Shown: piece by piece, positions 1 through 15,500 of the stretch | Numbering within the stretch: the first letter of the stretch is position 1 | How the letters are laid out: every line of letters starts with the position of its first letter | Assembly (NCBI RefSeq): GCF_900496995.4 | Contig: NC_044009.1 | Coordinates: 11,440,001 to 11,504,000 of the forward strand | Direction of reading: 5' to 3' | Source of the DNA: Aquila chrysaetos chrysaetos | Taxonomy: Eukaryota > Chordata > Aves > Accipitriformes > Accipitridae | DNA length: 64,000 bases | Position numbers and translations under genes: made by a program | Notes under the pieces: generated by a model | Databases searched by the model: none | What the model saw: the letters and a program-made list of their open reading frames with translations, nothing else | Told to the model about the DNA's origin: nothing

Positions 1-621
1 AGGCTGATTGCGAATCCAAGAAGATCACTATCTAGTTCATGTTTAAGATCAGAGGACACACAACTAGAAGGGATGTTCTGTTTTCAAAGAGCATAAGGAC
101 ACATTGGTGAGACAAGTAAGGCCAAAGAAACTGTTTCTAGGCTTGACCTCCTTGTTTCTATTATGCATGTCACCTTCACTCTCTGGCCTTCCAATGTTGT
201 TTTTTAATATTGCACAAATAACAACTTATTAACACCACTGCAGAACACACTGAATTCAATGGCATAAAGAGAGCAGGTTGTTATACAGGAACCCACTCCT
301 AGTCCCAATTCAAAAACTACTTTGTTTACTAAGCTCTTCTCCCATTGCTCCTTATGTATTTGTGAGAAGAAACAAATCAAGCCCTCTCATATCGCACAAG
401 CATTTGCATCTCTGCTGTCACATACATTGTGTGAAATTGAGCTGAAAAGACATTAAGACTTTAACACTTCAAAAAACAATTCAGACTGCAAAAAAATATC
501 CCCAAACCACAAACATGACTGATGACAAATTTGCTTTGAAAAAATGAGTAGAACTCTCCCCTCTCCTAAAAACAGAAATCTGTCTCAAGAGATAAATCAA
601 ACTTTCCTTGACCACGCTCAC
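1..621 (-). other. TRAF3IP1 intron 15 (partial)
   Basis: AT-rich sequence downstream of the exon 15 donor. I looked for the final exon (human begins TDCAVEPLKAEL) on the minus strand and did not find it. No repeat recognised. Confidence 0.85.
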
Positions 622-845
622 CTTTGCTCTTTCTGTAGAGCTTCTGCATGCTGTCTGTTCTCATGCCGCCACATCTGCAACTCATTCTTCATGGCATCCA
701 TGTCTTCTTGAATGTAATCCATGATCCTGCCAAGCGTAAGGGCACTCTGGCACAGAGTCTGAATAGAGACCTGAAACTTCTCAATTTCTTTGGCTACCAA
801 GTCTCTCTCTTTCTTCCTAGCTGCTTCCGATACAAAGGGCTTCTC
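622..845 (-). CDS. TRAF3IP1: TRAF3IP1 exon 15 (residues 566-639), coiled coil
   Basis: It encodes 74 residues, including [20 protein letters not shown] and [19 protein letters not shown], almost identical to the human coiled coil that mediates IFT20 and partner binding. It ends HAEALQKEQ plus two bases (phase 2) before GTGAGC. The remaining C-terminus was not found in 1-621 and must lie outside. Confidence 0.97.
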
Positions 846-3800
846 CTAACAGAAAGGATGAATAAGAAGGAAAGCTTCAAAACTAGGGAAAATGGTTGTT
901 GCACATGAGGTGTTGAATGAAGAATGTTTTAGAGACTGCTAACTGTGAAGTATCTGGAGAAACGTTTATGACAGTCTGCAATGAAAGAGAAGAAATGAAG
1001 CAATAGTCTAGAAATAGATGAGCAGAAAGCATGCCATATCCAAGTCACCACTGCTACAGAGGACTGCTACAAAACTGTGCAATGGCATCAGCAATATTAA
1101 AGTGCTTTCCAGATCACAAGTGCACAAAAGTAAAGTTAGTATTTAATCCTATAAATGATCTCACTGATGTTCTCATTCTCGACATGATCTTTCCCAAAGC
1201 AGTGGGTGTAGCGGGGCGAAAACCTGCTTCACATTCAGTCATGGTTTACCTCAACCTATTTCTATATATTGAAAGGGAAATTTCTGTGGCTTAATGTGGC
1301 ATCATCAAACAGAAGCTCTCAGCAGACATGTCATACTCAACAACACTTCTGTTATCAATCTGCTGCTGCCACTGGCATTCACTGTGTAAATCACACATCC
1401 ATCCATCCTCCCCCTGCGCACTCTATGGGGCAAGGCTGGGCTGTCACCGTGTCACTCCAGAGCCCTGCACCAGGACTTGGTGGATTGGCATTTACTCAAT
1501 ACTGCTGCAAGTCACAGTGCGTAACGACACTGAAAAAAAGGTCATGTTAAAGTCTGGACGAAGATGATTATGAAATCTGAAAGGCAGTAATTTGGAGAAG
1601 AAGAAGCACCCCCGCTTATGACGTTACAGGCTACCGCACCATAAACATTCATTGGACCTGCTTGCCACAGTGTTTTGCTGCTACTTGGGAGCTACAGTGG
1701 ATGCTGAAGGGCACAGCCTCCTCCTAGTTCTCCAAATTGGTCCCTTCAAGATGCTTCTCTCCCTCCACTGTCTCTATCTGGATTTCCAGCTCCTAATGCT
1801 GGTCCTAATAATAGCACTTCACACTGCACAGCTAAAATAGATGGCGGTTATTCCATGCCTTGTACTTCTGGTTAACAGTGGTTGTAAAATCATGCAGGCT
1901 GCAGATGTGGCCTCAATAAACTCCACTACTCAAAAATAATTTGGTCTTGTGCACACTTCCCTCATGTGCAGCCAGCAGAGTCTCTGTGGTCAATCTCCTG
2001 AAGCCTCCTAGCTTACTGCAAGTTAAATACGGAGAAAATGTTTGCTAAAGCAGCAAAGTCATGAAGAGAAAAAGGATGCCATAAAAAGAGCAAAGTGATG
2101 CCACATTACTAACACACTGTAATAATCTTATTCCAGGAAAGCCTTCCCTGAAAACAACAATCACCATTAAAGAAAAGCTCACTGTGTTTTTTCTCCCTCA
2201 TCAAGAAGAACAACCTAATTTTTCTTTCTTTCCAAGAGCCCTACAGGTCAAATTCCCAAACTGAGTTTTTCTTTAAGACACACAAAGCTTTAAGTAAAGT
2301 TTATTTAAAGTCATTTTGGTCATTTAACGTATGCCGGAAAACTAGAAAGGTCTTTCTCTACCACCCCAATCACAGGATCAACCAATTCCTAAGCACAGTT
2401 CCTAGCGGCTATATAAACACAGAGGTGGCAGTGTGCTTCTCTCTCATACTGGGACACCAAATCTACCACGCTGTCCCCTCTTGCCCTCCTACCCAATTGG
2501 CCTGTCTTCCTGTGCGAGCTGTGGGCTGTTTGTTCAGCTGCGTTTGGAGGCAGCAGGGACTACTGCCAAACACATTTCAGCAGCCCTTGGCTTACTGATG
2601 AACTCAGATATGTATATATATATATTTTAGAAAAATACTTCTAAAGATTTGAAGGCTGGGATTTATTTACGTCTGATGCTTGTGTTTTACCACACACGCG
2701 GTGCATGAAAACTGTGGGACTTCTGAGTTTACTGCAATTTTATAATGTTGAAGTCGTTTAATTAGGAACTAGGCTGAAGTGACAAATGCTGCTGAACTTG
2801 TGACCTTTGCTTCCTAAGTCAATTCGTGAGTGCTGGCTAAACTGTTAAAAATAACACTCATCTTAATTCCTTCTCACTCGACCCATACCTCTCTTACAGA
2901 AGCAGGTGTTTCATTATACTACATTACATAAAACACGTTATTTAGATACATTCTGGAGCCATCCATGTGTTTGCTATCCTTTACGACGCAAAGATGAAAG
3001 CGCTGCTTCTTGCCCCATTTCATCCCCCGAGAGCTGGTGAGCACCCCCGTTCTGAGCACAGCTGCTCAGGGTTGAGCAGATCTTCTCTCCTGGGTCCCCT
3101 CCTTGGCCAACCTCTGAGCACAATGGCCAACAGTGTTCCCATCAATGTCATCCAGCTTCTCTCCCTGTTGATCTTGCAGGTCCCCAGAGAAGAGAGCTTT
3201 TGCCGCCCCTGAAGCCACAAATCACAGGACAGGGTTCTGCATACCAGCCATTTACTAGGCCTAAGCACACATCTCAGGTTGACAAGAGTTCCTCTCCTTG
3301 CTGCAGCTAGTAAAGATGTATGAACAGATCTGCACTCTAACACTGTTTCAGAACCCTTTGCTCTCTATTCTAATTCTGTTTTCCTAGTCCTCGCTACACA
3401 TTGTGCTCCACCAAAGCCATAGGGAAGGCTTAATCTGTGGCACCATACTTTCCACATGTCACTGGCAAGTTACCTATAAAGACAATCACCTTCAGTTCAG
3501 CAGCAGAGCAGAGTTGCATCAGATCCAAAAGCTTCCCAGGAAGAAGTCTCGTTGCCTTGTTTTTCCTCTCCTCTTAAGTGCACCAAGCCCTTACCACTTT
3601 CCTTCCTGCCATCCATTATAAGAAGCCACAGTCAAGAGATAAGGAATTTGTTTCAAATACAACTATCTCAAAAGCGAGAAGACTCAGCCAGCCCATTATC
3701 TGAGGATACAGTTGAGTGTATGAAAACCTGAAGAATGCTTCATTTTTATTTTCCAAATGTGGAGTTCAATGTTTTACGTTCTTGTAATGCTGGTGTGACC

Positions 3801-6800
3801 TCCCTGATACCTAGACAGTCCAAGCAGCCACACTTCTCAACACCAGCAAGTATGGTATGAAAATAAAAAATAAAAAAGAAGTTAAAATCCCACAATTCAG
3901 CAAACCAGAATGGTATACTTTAAAACACAGATCCAGCTAACAATTTGAAATATTTCATGCTAAAATACACAGCTGCTTGAAAAGCTCAAGTGGAAATAAA
4001 ACACCATGGAATATTTTCTATGAATCAGGAAGATGCCCTTAAAGTGTATCAGTAAATACTCAAAAATAATTTTAGTGTCCCTGTAACTCCAGCATACTCT
4101 TTGTGTAGTACAATTCTTCAAAACTGACATAAAAAGGACAAAATATTATCCCACCCAAAGTCATTTCAAGTACTGAAACATACTACCACTAAAAATCTAT
4201 GAAATACTATTTGGACTTAAACAGGTACATCAATAGGTTTGTTTAAAAACCCTGTGTCTTTGAAATACATACTATATGATACTGAAGTGGTGTAAGAACC
4301 TGCAAGATTTTTTTAGCATATCTCTCTAAAGGAGAAGCACTTAAATTTCAAGCTCCCAAGAAAAATTTCCCAACACCTGAAGGTGCAGTAGCTCAACTGG
4401 CACAGCAGTGTCCCTCCTCACACAAGTTAAAAAACAACCAGCAATTCTTTCTATCATTTCACTAACACCTGTACTACCAAGATGCCATGTTACATTTCCT
4501 GCAGTCTACAGAAAGCTGAGCTCAGGACAGAGAATTATCACCATGGAGCACCCAAGCTTTGCCAGCTATTGCTGATTATAAGTAATTAAGGGGCCTGGGG
4601 TGGGGAAAGCCATAGTGTCTGTTCTCAGTTTCATAGTTATGGTTATGGGTTAAAATCTACATGGGACACTCTTTTAAATCACGATGAATTATGGCAGATG
4701 GTTTATTACAACAGGCAACGTGGGTGGTAAGAGTCCTGAATGCCACCTTTGCTCATTTTGCACAAACATGTAACAGGATATATTCAGTTTTAAGAAAAAT
4801 GCCAGAATCAGAATTGTTCCAGTCTATTTAATTAGGCCCTACACCTCAATGAACTCTCCTTTCACAAAAGCCCAAGAATCAATAAATTATCCCCATATAA
4901 AAGCCTATATCACTTCTGTAGGCCCAACATGCTTCCTTTCCTTCGTTTTTTTCATAAGGCACCAAGATAAATGTTTATTTTGGATTCCTGAGAAAAAGTC
5001 TGCCTTTCCCATTACCTCAATGTGAACAGAACACAACGTGGACTCAGATGCAGGGACCTGAGAAATTAAAAAGCAGGAATTTTCTTTTTCATCAATAAAG
5101 GGGAAATTATCAACAGGGCTCCAGAAACCACCAGAATTTACTTGTGTTTAATTTACCCTCGCTAAAGCAATTAGTATAAATATTGCATTGTGCACAGCTC
5201 TTTAAAAACGGATCATTCACAAGACATCCATTTCCTATAGCTGGGCTGTTGAGGGCATTTGAAGTGCCTGACATCTACTAAGCTAAAGAGGTGATAAGAT
5301 TTTTTTTTTCCCTACTGTTTGAAAAGTTTATTTCTAGAAACAGTACTTGCTCACTTTTATATAGCTTCTCCTTTGTTTCCATTTTTTTAATTAACAGTTT
5401 TTAAATATGAATCAGATTAGAACAAACATCCATCAAGTACTTAATAGTTTCTACAGCCCCTTTTAACTATTGTATTATGTCCCATTATGAAAACAGACCC
5501 AAGTAATCATACTTTTATTGAGCTATACCATTTCCCCCCTACCTGTTTCTATAGGACAGGGCAGAAACTTCATTTTGGACAAGTAATTTTGATACATTCA
5601 ATGCAAAAACAACAAGGTAGGTTTTTTTTATTGTACAAAATATTTTTTGATCATAAAGGGTGTTTTCTTTTCCTGGTTTTTACAGAGTCTGCATTTTAAG
5701 TAGATTGTAACTATCCACTAGGGATCACCATAAGAAACTCTTTCACAGAAACAGGGAAAACAGTAAATGTTAAATCATTTCAAACGAACAGGATGCTATT
5801 TCTGCTTATGCCAGGTACCGAGTTCAGTAACAGGCCAAGGAATCGGAGACACAATGTTCTTTACCATTAGATTTTCCAGAGTTAGTCTGACCTGCTTCTG
5901 AGTTGGAAGGTACCAAAAGAAAAATAAAAGGATAGCTCTTTAAAGGGAGCTTTTTTCTCTTTTTTGGGGGAGGGGGGCGTGGGGTGGTGGTGGTTTTTTC
6001 CCCCCCAGTTCATATTTGATACCTCTAAAAAGAGCTGGACTTTTCAGACGTACATAAACACCCCACCTCAGCCCCCAGAGCCAGTCTGTTTTCCTTCACA
6101 TTCAGTCCATGTTGGGGAGAAGTCAGTTCATAAAACCTCATGTATTTGGTGCAGTATTCAGCACGCTAAGCAGAATCCTGTGAGTCTAGTCTGACCACAC
6201 ACATGCCAACAGAAAACTCTAGCGGTAATTAACGATAGCAGATAGTATTAATTCAACCATAACGGCATATTGGGTGCCAGTCCTGCCCAGCTTTCCTTTT
6301 CTGCTCAACTGCTGAAACTGTGGGTCCACAACCCCCTTTCTCTTGAAAAAGCAGCCTCTTCACTGTTCAAAAAGAATTTGCAATAAACCCGTTCCTTGTG
6401 TTAAACAACTGCTTTCACACCAGTCTATGTCCCAGCCAAATCCACTGATAAGCTTCTTGAAATATGTGAGTCACCTGTACTGTGTCTTACAACACACTGC
6501 TGCTACACAGCTGATGCACGGCATCCTCTCCTAGGGATGGAAATCACAGCTGTCTCACTGCACTTTTATATATCCTTTCTGTTTAACATATCCATCTGCT
6601 GTCTCATGTTGTATTTATACCGTACCCACAGGAGAGAACATTTTGTGTTTTTGTGTGCATAGGCCACAGCAAAGGAGCCATGGTACCAGGAATATCACAA
6701 GAGTGACAAAAATCCTGTTCCTGTGTTCACAGCTTGTAACACAATTACGTGGGGACCATAGGTTTTTTGTTTCTGAGAGTGGGTAGTAGTGCAACAAGGA

Positions 6801-9800
6801 CACTCAAGCACACACTCATTCAATTTAAGCTCCTGTGGTGCTTGTAATTAACCAGACTGCTGGGTACAGTTCTTATGTTTGAGGAATTGTATGCTTGCAC
6901 TAAAAGTTTCTCACTGCAGCTTTATTCAGATCACTGCATTAACGTCACACCGTCATGAACAGAGCTGTCACACAAAGATGAAAGCCCTTCTGCAGGTAAC
7001 TCCTATTAAATTTTACTGGCAGCATTTCTTATGACATATTAAGCTGGCAGGATGCTGAGAAGCTGTGGTCTTGAATGGTGAGCCTCTTCAAAACACTTAA
7101 ATGGTGGGACATATGCATACATCTGGTTAACATGACACGTTACTAATTGCATTGACTAGAGGGGACACCCAATGTCGTGCAGCTGATGGGTTAATGTAAA
7201 AATCAATGACCTGAAGAACTTTAAACAAACAGAATCAGCAATGATTGTATTTGTTCTAAGCTTAGAAGTACATATTTAATTTATCACATTGGTAATTAAA
7301 GTTAATATTATCCAGGTGCTAAGCAATTTAGTATCACTTGTTCCTCACAGAAACCTCAAAGTTGCTTCTTTTCTGAAGCCCATGAGCTGTATTTGGTAGT
7401 GCAAAGATGGAAATTCTGTGATCCCACTTGCTTAAACTATTTAATAACCTGCCTACATTTTCCACACATCAAATAAATGAAGTGGAATACAAAATGTAAC
7501 ATCTGTTCCTTTCTCTGTTTAACATTAGAGGGTTAGATTCTAAACAAATACATTTAGGAAGTCTTTTTAGGAATTTGTTAGGCTGAACACAGCTAATCAA
7601 GGCAGCAAAAATCTTGTGTATTTCCAGAATGACCTCTTTGTTTGACCTGAAAATTGTGTATATTATTTTAAGTTTCTGCACATGCAAAACCTAGATGATG
7701 AAAGCCCCAGCCCTCTTTCCTTTTCTCTTCTTTTTCTTTATTAAAACTTCTTAAAAAGCAAATGCATGTTTGCAAAATGCAGCACATAAAAGCTTTCAGA
7801 GGAATGCTTTTAACACAAATAAATGCTCCTCAGCAATCAGCAGATAGAAGTAAAGGTGTGAAACATCCCCAAGAGTTCACCAGTGTTACATCTGGATTAA
7901 GTATTAATTCACCAACTCCACCTAACTTCTAGGTGATTAATCAACAATAAATCAGGTGGATACATTGATCATTTTTTTGCTAAATATTGGACTTAAAGTA
8001 TTAGCCAAAAGTTCCAGCACTCAGACTACAAACATATTTTTTTCTCCATTCAGTTTCCCAACGGGCAGAAGAACAAGGCTTTAAAGACTAATGAATATAA
8101 CTGGGAAAATATTTCATTTATTTTGTATTTATTGAATAGTTTAACAAAACGAGGGAAGATGAACATTCTTACCGATGGACACAAGGATAACCTTCACTTT
8201 GTCATACATAATTTCCCAAAGCAAGTATTCTTCCAAATTTTCACTGGACTTTTGGTTACTTTACTCCAAAATACAGAAGTACAATTACATTTTACTCTCC
8301 AATGCATGATACGTTTTGGAATACAGTTGCATACTGATGTAGAAGATATTTCTTCTGGAGAGTTTGATGGAAAACAAATTAAATAAAAGAGCTGACAGTC
8401 TGGGGAGAAATGGTCAAATCCCAGACTGATACTGCTTCCCAGCAGACTGCAGAGCTAGACCTGGCACAAAACCTATGGCCATTTGAACACAGCACACTGG
8501 CCAGAGTTCATTGACCCATTCTCGCAGTCCCATCAACATAACAGGACGTGGTTCCGCTTGCCTGCCTAGACCACTTGGCAGGAATAAACCACTTGCAATT
8601 CTTCCTTCTTTTTAATTACTTTTGCTGCCTCCCTCTGAAGAGATTCCACAGACCAGTAACTATTCCTCCAATAACTGCTGGTCTGCAGTCTCTCAAGAAA
8701 AAAATCTTGCTGCCACTGCTTTCCTCATGATGATCACCCCTCAGACATGAGACGGGCTCATGATGCTAGGGCAACACGAGTGTGCCAGACCCCCCGCCTG
8801 CTACTCCGTGCATATCTGGTCCGTGAAATATTCCCAGAGGCAATGCCACGTTGGAAATATATTTTTTACTTTTACTGTCTCCTGCGTCACAGTGTCTCTA
8901 ACCTCTAAAATATATTCCCAGGATTCAGTAATGTCTCCAGCTCATGTTTTCTGAACTACATCTGTCAAGTCCCATTCACTGACTCCGAGCATTTTTAATC
9001 ATTTTTTCCTCTGCTGTCAGGAAAACTACACTTCTCCTCTCTGGATTGCAACGACTTCAACAACATAATTTGAAAAGCAGTAGCAGCAAAGAAACCTACT
9101 GCAGTAGCAGCCGGCTGCTTGGATATGAGATCAGATGATATTCCAGGAGCTTAGCGTTGTATGCAAGTTTTCACGTGATGGACTAGGAAGTCAGCACGTT
9201 TTTTTCCAGAATTAGTTGTCTATTATCAGCACTGCTAACATAGATCAGTGCTTCAAAAGATGCAACAAAAGACAAACAAGGACTGAATGAATGTTTTAGA
9301 GACTGAAAATGGGCAACTGGACTAAATGGTTATTGTAGAAGGACACAATTGTCCACATGCATTTAAAAAAATCTAAGGGGTTAAAAGGGAATCGTTTTAG
9401 TTAGTTACTTACTCTTATTCAGAAAAAAATGCAGAAAATTTAGCACAAACACCAGAGGAAGCTTCCCGAGCATGAAATCCATGCAGTTTTGTAAACCCTC
9501 CCCCATTGTCCCTTTCTATGTCCAGTGCTTGAGCTGACAGGACACAAGACCAAACAGTACAGCCTACAGCACAATTACGTACTGGCAGAAGATATTATTA
9601 AACTAACGACTACCAAAACTTAGTCTCGAGACTGATGATTCAACAGCACCACCTAGTTACAAAACCAGGAACAGGAACAGCTGAATCTCTTGTTCTCACA
9701 AGAGTGCCAGCTCAACATGCACTCCAATAATGAGCTTTAGAGCTACCACATAAACACAGCAGTATCAACTTTTAACCCTTCTTTTCTCCGAAATAAAGAC

Positions 9801-12538
9801 AGAACTTATTCAAGCAGGCAAATTTTCACATCAGACACGTTCTTTAGAAATAGCCAACAGTGTTCCAATGATCAGTACACAGACACCACAAGCTGCGCAT
9901 TTATAATAAACAGTATATAATTTAGCAAGTTGGATAAAGCTGTCACTATTCATAACAGATTATGAACAGGAAAACAAAAGGTGTTTTCCTATTTTAAGAA
10001 TTCATTTCCTTCTATAATCTCAGCCCTTGCAATATGTGAAAGGAATTTTTCTTCCAGCCAAGCAGGCCTGGATCTCGGATAGTCCCAAACTTCAGATGGG
10101 AAGATACTCCCCCAAGGGTCTGATCTGCCATCCCAACTTTCTCAACCTGCTGGGGAAGAAATGAAAAGGCTGGACTGTGTGGCAGCATAACCCATTACCA
10201 CTGGACACGAAAGCATATGGGAGTATCTCTATTTAAGAGGAGAGAATTGTTGATTTTACCCTCCCAAATCCAAGCCTACAAGTTAACACTGTGTCACTTT
10301 TGCTGCAGATTGTAGAGGTGATTATAAAGTCATATAGGTTCTAGATAAGAACAGGTTTTTAAAACAGTCTACTGTCTACCATGGTTTTAGTCCCTCAGAG
10401 GCATTTTTTTTTCTGCTGTACACTTTGCTCATAACCTATCATAAAATCATTACTCATTGACAAATTACTACAGCTGATAAAGCCAAAAGAGGCAGTCAAG
10501 TGGTCAAAGCTTCAAAAGTCACTACTGATTTCAGATGGCTATTTGAAAGAGCTTGACGCTCTGTGAAAAGCTGGACTCTTGAGGTCTGAGCTGCAGCATC
10601 TTAAAACAGCATGCCAAACTATAGCTCATTCCTGAAAAAGTATAGGTAGCAAAAACCTACAATACTGAATTAACATTAAAAAAAAAAAAAAAAAAAAGAT
10701 GTGATTGGAATTGAAGATTTAAGAGTTCATGAGAAGCACTCGCCTTTCCAAAACATTACGTACCTGTCTGTATTTGTATAATAGCACTCTGCAATGCACT
10801 CCTCAGTGCCTCCTCACCAGCACATCAAACTAGCTTAGTGATTTAGAAACTTTCCAAAAGGCCAATGGATCAGAAAAGTCCATCTAAATGCTCTGTCTTT
10901 TGCTGCTTCCTGTAACGCAAGCTTTGCAAGGCTGAAAAAGCAAGAGCTCTCCAGTTCTAACACTGAAATCAGGGGGGTTCAACCTTCTGCTTTTGGTTTG
11001 TGATCACTGCTAGATCCTTTGTAGACCCTTTGTAATGATCAAAACAACAAAAAACAACAAAAAAACCACCCAGCAAAACCAAAAACTACTTTCCCTTTTC
11101 CAACTACTGATCATGGGAAAAAAATCAAATAAAATCACTTCATAGATTCAGACCTGAATGCTGGGGTATGCTAGGACGTTACTAGGGAAACATTTGGTGA
11201 AACAAAAATACTTTATATGGTTAACTGCACCAGAGATCCCATTTTTTTTAGACAATGATAATGACTGCTGGGCAATAGATACTGCTCTTCAAATGCCCAG
11301 AGGACAAGTAAGATTGAAACAATAATGGTGCAGCTGTACAAATGCACAGTGTGCCCTACTACATCTAGGGCAAGGCTGAAATCAGCAGACTTTGTTCTGG
11401 AAAACAAAAGAATAGGCTAAAGAAGGCTCCCTGAAAAATTGTACTGAAATACTGAAAAAAACCCCAAACCACAAAAATTAAAGGTGAGAAAGCGCTACAC
11501 AGAGAAGGTAACAATATCTGACAGAATAACAGAGGAAAAAAGCAGCATAACACATCAAGGAGGAAAGCTTGATCATAGATGGAAAAAAAAAAAAAACGTT
11601 TAAGGCAGAGAAAAAGGTCACGATTACTATATTTAATATTCACAGTTCTTTGAAGGCCGTTACCATCTTACCCTCTCTGTTGTCTTTGCTAATTTCTGTG
11701 ATGCCTCATAATCTTTCTTTGTTTCTAGGATTCTTTTTACAAGCCCACCTGTTGAAAAATCAGTATATTTCTCAGCATTGGTTGGCACTAAAATATTGTT
11801 TTAAACATTCAGACAATAAAATCAAAGCCAACTGCTTAATTTTTAGAGCAACATGAACAGCATTCTATTATGTATTTTAATTACTGAGATACAAGGTATT
11901 TGTTATTTGATCTATTTTCTCCAATGTCCTCTAAAGCAAACTGTATCATCAGTATCATCTACTGAATGACCCTTGGTACAGAACCGGGTCCTTGAGCTAT
12001 ATTAACACAAAGGCTTTTCCTTTGCACCCGTCTTTTGGAAGAATTCAAGAACTGCACAACAGGTATATAGATACATACTCCTTTGCAACACATTTTTGGA
12101 TGCAAATAAGTATATCTGCCTAAGTCACATCCAGTGTAACCATAACAGAAGCCCATGAATAATAGATCTGAGGTCAAAAGTAAGCATAAATGTTGTTAAG
12201 AACCGGTCCATCAATTTTTCTAAAAGCTTTTTTGTAACTTGCCTTGAACAGCCAATCCCATCTCATATCTCAGAGCAGACAAACTGTACCTGACACTGTA
12301 AGAAACATTAATTTATGAGTTTTATGCAGAATTTTAAATGCTGCTGACATCAAATATGCATAGGAAATCTGTAGTTAACATCAGTTGCAAATCCAGCTGC
12401 ACAAGTAAACAAGACTGTGTTTGATAAATAATTTCTGTTTTTCTTGCAAAAGTTGCAAACTCCTACCCTCAGGAGGTATTTTGCTGCTTTATTCAGCATT
12501 TTAAGTGTTCAGCATTTGGTTTAAAGCCATGGTTTTAT

Positions 12539-12574
<36 letters not shown>

Positions 12575-15500
12575 TATGTAAAAGCAAACATACCATGCTT
12601 TTGATCCTCAACCAGCTCCACTTCTGGCTCCTACACATGCAGGAAGACAGCTTTAGTTGCAAAAAGTTGGCATTGCTATAATATACAACTATTCAAAAAT
12701 ATTCAGCTAGAAGCTACTTAAACAACTAAGTTACAAACAAAGTATGGAAAAAGGTTCTATGATTTGCAACATGAACAGACCATTTCTGTATCTGGCATTT
12801 CTGGCGGCAGCAGTGCTGCCTCCACCACAAACTGGTCATCATCATCATCAGAAATCTGCTGGTCTATGATCACGTTTGAGACTGTTTTACCACTACCACT
12901 CCTGTAAAAGACACAATGAAAATGAAAACCTATTAAGATCTGTCCAAACTTATTAAGATCTATCCAGAATAGAAGAGACAGCAGTACCCTCCTTTCCTCC
13001 CATAAAGTAAAGCAGCACCAACCAACTAAAAGCACATCAAATTCTGTCATTTCCATTCACTGCCCAACTCTGAAAACAGTTAGCCATCGTTCTCTCACAA
13101 AAGGACGTATATTTTCCTTCTAAACACACTACTTCGGTGACTGGCACTTATCAGAGATCAAGTAAGCCATTTTGTCCATAGTTCCACATGGCTGTTTCAG
13201 CCTTTTTTGAACATGGGATATTCACTGCATGTTTTACAGTTCTCTTCTAGCGGTAGTTTAGATTGACATTCTAGGGTTATCTGTTTCAGAGTTCCCAAAG
13301 GCAAAAAAATTAAATCATATTTTTGGACTTCCAGATGTGACTACCAACCACAACATTTAGATAATGCACTGGATTTGCAGAAACAATAAAACAAATAAAG
13401 CAGGCTTGAATTTTCCTGTCTGAAACAAGGAGCAGTGAGGTGATCCATCCTACAGCTGTTCAGCAGCAGGTGAGGCACAGAAGATCCAAGAATAGTGTGG
13501 CACAAGAGCTAGAAACATCTGCTCTGTATCTCCCATATTCCTTACCTTTCTGGAAGTAAGACCTCTGTGCTTTCTTGACGTTTTACTCGGGGTGGTGCTG
13601 GTCTTGCACTGCTAGGACGCGGAATACGTCTGCAATAACAAAGAGGTTTTTTCATTTATACTGTCAAAGGAAGCCTCACGTATCCTCCAAAGGAACAGAC
13701 ATGTACCCACACATGAGCTGAGTAAACTAGCCAAAGCCTAACAACACTAAAAACCTCCCCAATATACAATCTAATATCACAATACTTGCTATCCTAGTAA
13801 GAGTCTAGGAAAATCTAGAAAATGTGTCCAAAACCAAAAAACCTATGGTTCTGTGTAAAACCACCTCTTGATTTGTCTCACTAAAAAAGCAGCCTGTATA
13901 CAGCACAGTTATTTACCATTAACAACAAATTTAGCATTAACAGTACACACTACAATGTAAACAGAAAAAAAATGATTTTTGCAAGTGAAACAATTAACAC
14001 AAGCCTCTGCTGGGCAAAGAAAAAGTAAATTGGGATTTAAAAGGCAAGATCACCTTATCCATAAAACCTTACTTGTGAACACCTTACGTACTTATGAAAT
14101 GCATGTACGTAATGCAATGTTCTTCTCATTAGACTCTCCACACATCCCTCATATTATAATAACATTACATCGAAGCACTTTATGGATTAAGAAAATAAGT
14201 CCAAAACACTTCACAATGTTACAGTTTTCTTTGTAGAAGGAAATGAAAGTGAATAAAGGCAAACCATATGTGGGATAATATTTATTATTCAGTACCACTA
14301 GCAGAAACATACTGCTCCAAGCTTCCTTGCTGTTTTTGAATGGACTGACTGTATTACCTCCAGACATGTCATAGTTCAATTCAAACAGAATAAAGCATAG
14401 AAACAAACCTTTGGATGGGCTGAGGTGGAAGATCATTAGGTACTTCACCATTTTCAGATACTGCATGCTTTTCAGGAGCCATATTATCCACTTCTTCTAT
14501 TAAACAAAACAAACATACAATTTTGGCTTAGCTGGCAAGGCAAATCTAACTTTTCTTACAACAGTACTTTTAATCTTATCACCACTATATTTGAACTTGT
14601 GCTCATGAAATACATCACGTGACAAACTTTTAAAATTAGAAATAAAGTTCTATAAGCTTATATAAACTCAAATATCTTGTGAATTTCCAGTTTTTAAACA
14701 TCTCGGAGCATTCATAATTCAAAAGGGACACTGAAAAAACATTTAAGATTTCCTTATTTTTTATTTGTTTCTTAATATTGTGAAATTCTCTCCTGTGAAA
14801 ATGACATCATCTCACTCAATTCTTCCATAGTTGCATGGTAACATTTGCAATACTTCAAGTTGCTCATTATACAAAATCATAAGAGGAAAAGCTGTAATAA
14901 AACCCTCTGTATTCTCTATGCTGTGGTTTTGTTTAAACCTTTCTTTTGTTTACCTTAACTTCATATTTTCCTCTACTAGTATTCTTAGTTGACCCAGATT
15001 TGAGCAGGGGGTTGGAATGGCTGACCTCCATCTGTCCGTCCCTTTCAACAATGAGGATTCTACAAATCAAGGATGAGGGCTTCTTCTGTAATCCAACCAT
15101 AGTTACGCTCTCCATAGGGCTGACCCCATTTGAAATTTAAATCGCACAGAACCACTTTAACCAATCCTTCCCAGTTGATGGGTTTCCCACCAAGTTACTC
15201 TGACCAGTTCAGTGCAGTTAACAACACGAACCCCCACCTGCCAAGCTCAGGTTAAACCATTCTCTGTAATGGCACCGAACAAGATAAATGACATCTTTGC
15301 CTTGACAATCTGACTGCACAGGATTATAGACATCGTTCACCACTTTCTGCTTTAGTGTTTCTACTAATAATTTTGGGAGGTAAAAAGCTTTCAGTGTTCT
15401 TGGATTCCATCTAGAAAGCTTGCTCAGATGAACAATCTGTTGGTAAGTATTTCTTCCATGTAATGCCACACACAGTAAAGGACTCCTCTAACACTATTGT

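Noticed and set aside
2408-2420. TATATAAAC-like sequence in intron 14 as an internal promoter
   Set aside because: Single AT-rich match without downstream coding or splice structure.
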